From RGIG3178 sp963674495 (lineage in GTDB: Bacteria; Bacillota; Clostridia; Christensenellales; QAND01): a stretch of DNA of 64,000 nt. Of this stretch, positions 62,056-64,000 are shown piece by piece (within the stretch, counting starts at the first letter, position 1; every line of letters begins with the position of its first letter). A program made the position numbers and the translations under genes. The notes under the pieces were generated by a model. It was not told the DNA's origin, made no database searches, and saw nothing but the letters and a program-made list of their open reading frames with translations. The DNA lies in assembly GCA_963674495.2 (NCBI GenBank), contig CAXXLG010000001.1, positions 62,001 to 126,000 on the forward strand, written 5' to 3'.

Positions 62056-63603
62056 TTGAGACGAACTGTGTTTGGCGGTTCATTGGCGGATCTGCCCAAG
62101 GTGGAGACGGATGTGGTCATCGTGGGCAGCGGCGCAGCGGGTTTGTATACCGCGCTGCAGCTTGATCCGGCGCTGGATTGCGTGTTGCTCAATAAGCTGG
62201 GCAGCGAACAGTGCAATTCTATGTATGCCCAGGGCGGCATCGCTGCGGTGGTGGAACAAAGTCCTTTTGAAGTGGATTCCCAAAAGCACTTCGAGGATAC
62301 GTTGGTAGCGGGAGCCGGTCTTTGCGATCCCAAAGCCGTGCGCGTTTTGGTGGACGAAGCGGACGAAAACATACAGACGCTTATCCAGTGGGGCGTCCCC
62401 TTCGACAGGACGAATGGAAACCTGAGCCTCACGCGCGAAGGCGGGCACAGCGAAAACCGAATTCTGCATTGCGGCGGGGATGCGAGCGGACTGTATTTGA
62501 CCGAACGGTTGTTTGAATTGGCGTGTGCGCGCAGGAATCTTCGTATCATGGACCATATGATGCTCGTGGATATATTGACCAACGACAACGGTGTAACGGG
62601 CGTCATTGCGATCAATGCCCAGAATATGCCCATGCATTTTGTTTGTAGCCGCGTCGTATTGTGTACAGGTGGCATCGGCCGCGTTTATCGAAACAGCACC
62701 AACGCCGCCTGCTCCACCGGCGATGGAATCGCCGCGACGCTTCGTGCGGGTGTGCAAGCCAAGGACATGGAGTTTGTCCAGTTCCATCCGACCGCCCTTG
62801 TGCATCCAGATCGCAACGGACGCTTTTTCCTCATATCCGAAGCATTGCGCGGCGAGGGCGCGGTTCTTCGAAACAGGGACAAGGAAGCGTTCATGCAGGG
62901 CACACATCCCTTAGCGGATCTTGCACCGCGTGATATCGTGTCACGAGCCATCATCAAAGAGATGCAGCGGAAAAACCTGCCCAACGTCTACCTTGATATC
63001 ACCAGCAAATCCCGCGTATTCTTGAAAAAACGCTTTCCCACCATATATGCCGAGTGTATGCGGCGTGACATTGACATCGCCATCGACTGGATTCCGGTCA
63101 TTCCCGTACAGCACTATTTCATGGGCGGCGTTCCAACCGATCTTTGGGCGCGCACCAACATCCAAGGACTGTATGCCTGTGGCGAATCGGCGTGCACCGG
63201 TGTGCAGGGCGCCAACCGGCTGGCCAGTAATTCGCTTTTGGAGTGCCTGGTATTCGGGCGCCGATGCGCACGCGATATCAACGGCGCACAACTGGGCGCT
63301 GTGGGCGAACCGGATTATAGCCCCCAATCGCTTGGGAAGGGCGTGGATGCGCTGGATCTGGATTCGTTTTCCACTGAAATGCGCGAGCTGATGACACGCA
63401 AATGCAGCATCATCCGCAACGGCAGGGATCTTACCGCGGCGGGCAAACGCATCGGAGAGATATATGCACAGCTTGACGGGGTAACGTTGTGCAATCCCAA
63501 GGCTATCGAAACGTACAATATCGCAACCGTCGCGGGCGAGATTGTAAAAGCTGCTCTTGCACGCAAGCGCAGCGTAGGCGCACACTTTAGAAGCGATGAA
63601 TAA
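62056..63603 (+). CDS. nadB: L-aspartate oxidase
   Basis: The 515-aa flavoenzyme is read from the TTG at 62056 after AGGAGG. The FAD motif is VVIVGSGAAGLYTALQL. The substrate region has MYAQGGIAAV and EGGHSENRILHCGGDASG, then FHPTALVHPD. GESACTGVQGANRLASNSLLE near residue 375 is conserved. It makes iminoaspartate for NadA. Confidence 0.94.
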   Translation: MRRTVFGGSLADLPKVETDVVIVGSGAAGLYTALQLDPALDCVLLNKLGSEQCNSMYAQGGIAAVVEQSPFEVDSQKHFEDTLVAGAGLCDPKAVRVLVDEADENIQTLIQWGVPFDRTNGNLSLTREGGHSENRILHCGGDASGLYLTERLFELACARRNLRIMDHMMLVDILTNDNGVTGVIAINAQNMPMHFVCSRVVLCTGGIGRVYRNSTNAACSTGDGIAATLRAGVQAKDMEFVQFHPTALVHPDRNGRFFLISEALRGEGAVLRNRDKEAFMQGTHPLADLAPRDIVSRAIIKEMQRKNLPNVYLDITSKSRVFLKKRFPTIYAECMRRDIDIAIDWIPVIPVQHYFMGGVPTDLWARTNIQGLYACGESACTGVQGANRLASNSLLECLVFGRRCARDINGAQLGAVGEPDYSPQSLGKGVDALDLDSFSTEMRELMTRKCSIIRNGRDLTAAGKRIGEIYAQLDGVTLCNPKAIETYNIATVAGEIVKAALARKRSVGAHFRSDE

Positions 63604-63622
63604 ATGGGAGGGAAAGTTGGAT

Positions 63623-64000
63623 ATGGACCAGTTGTTCATGGATGAACTTGTAAAACGCGCTCTAGAGGAAGATGTGGGCGCGGGAGATATCACAACGCAG
63701 GCTACTGTGCCGGAGGATCGGATCAGCACGGCTAAGCTGATCGCAAAGGAACCCGGCGTGATATGCGGTTTACCGCTATTTAAACGCGTATTCGAGCTGA
63801 TGGACAGCCGTATAGAAGTGTTGCCATGTGTGGAGGAGGGTACCACGGTAGCAAAGGGCACATTACTTTGTACCGTTAAAGGACCGGCGCGCCCCATGTT
63901 GTCCGGCGAGCGTGTTGCGATCAACTTTTTGCAGCGCCTTTCTGGCATCGCCACCCGTACGCGCGTGGCCGTCCATGAAATTGAAGACACCAAAGCCTGT
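63623..64000 (+). CDS. nadC: Quinolinate phosphoribosyltransferase, N-terminal part
   Basis: The frame starts at ATG 63623 (TTG 63617 is also in frame, closer to the GGGAGGG site) and runs off the window at about residue 126. It shows ALEEDVGAGDITTQATVP and GERVAINFLQRLSGIATRTR, the family N-terminal signatures. It completes the nadABC operon, giving nicotinate mononucleotide. Confidence 0.93.
   Translation, partial: MDQLFMDELVKRALEEDVGAGDITTQATVPEDRISTAKLIAKEPGVICGLPLFKRVFELMDSRIEVLPCVEEGTTVAKGTLLCTVKGPARPMLSGERVAINFLQRLSGIATRTRVAVHEIEDTKAC

Overview
The window looks like chromosomal DNA of an endospore-forming member of the Clostridia (Bacillota) of moderate GC content. The basis is a cwlJ-gerQ pair, a CotF-type coat protein, a T-box-controlled tryptophan operon and strong GGAGG ribosome sites with TTGACA/TATAAT promoters. 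No rRNA, tRNA, CRISPR array or transposase gene was found. The genus cannot be named from the sequence alone.

Region 1 (about 1.2-22.2 kb) is a phage-derived island read entirely on the + strand. It follows the end of a host gene and its terminator. It encodes a leucine-rich-repeat protein, a portal with a zinc ribbon, a collagen-like tail fibre, an endolysin, two holin-like proteins, a scaffold, a capsid-associated protein, the major capsid protein, neck and tail proteins, two paralogous coiled-coil proteins and a very large protein. That last protein ends in a toxin-like domain and is followed by an immunity-like gene. The toxin/immunity pair is duplicated in tandem, with a decayed third remnant downstream. 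I see no terminase, integrase, repressor or replication genes. Gaps inside the island carry many copies of a roughly 85-bp GC-rich repeat, including two arrays of a 124-bp tandem unit flanking a holin. Copies of the same repeat occur in the host chromosome to the right. This suggests an old, resident element, either decaying or domesticated.

Region 2 (22.5-31 kb) holds a small Cys-rich protein, a membrane-bound LuxR regulator, cwlJ-gerQ, an iron alcohol dehydrogenase behind a structured leader RNA, a methyltransferase divergent from an Fe-S protein related to reductive dehalogenases, and a CotF-like protein. Region 3 (31.5-35.7 kb) is a minus-strand operon of two enolase-like paralogues and a glycerate-2-kinase-like protein. 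Region 4 (36-51 kb) is mixed: a CGGC-domain protein, a P-type ATPase, a SatD/DUF3307 pair, a lipoprotein, a CoA-disulfide-reductase-like flavoprotein, a divergent cis-prenyltransferase, a broken Calx-beta surface protein, small DUF2087 and GIY-YIG proteins, and a DUF6179/DUF6323-like pair.

Region 5 (51.2-64 kb) is biosynthetic. The complete trpEGDCFBA operon lies on the minus strand behind a tryptophan T-box. Divergent to it are panB-panC, a DUF3784-like protein and lspA. A nadA-nadB-nadC operon follows and is cut by the window end.

The most unusual parts are the terminase-less capsid island with its duplicated toxin/immunity cassette and homopolymer frameshift, the repeat arrays inside it, the enolase-like/glycerate-kinase operon, and the structured leader of the alcohol dehydrogenase.
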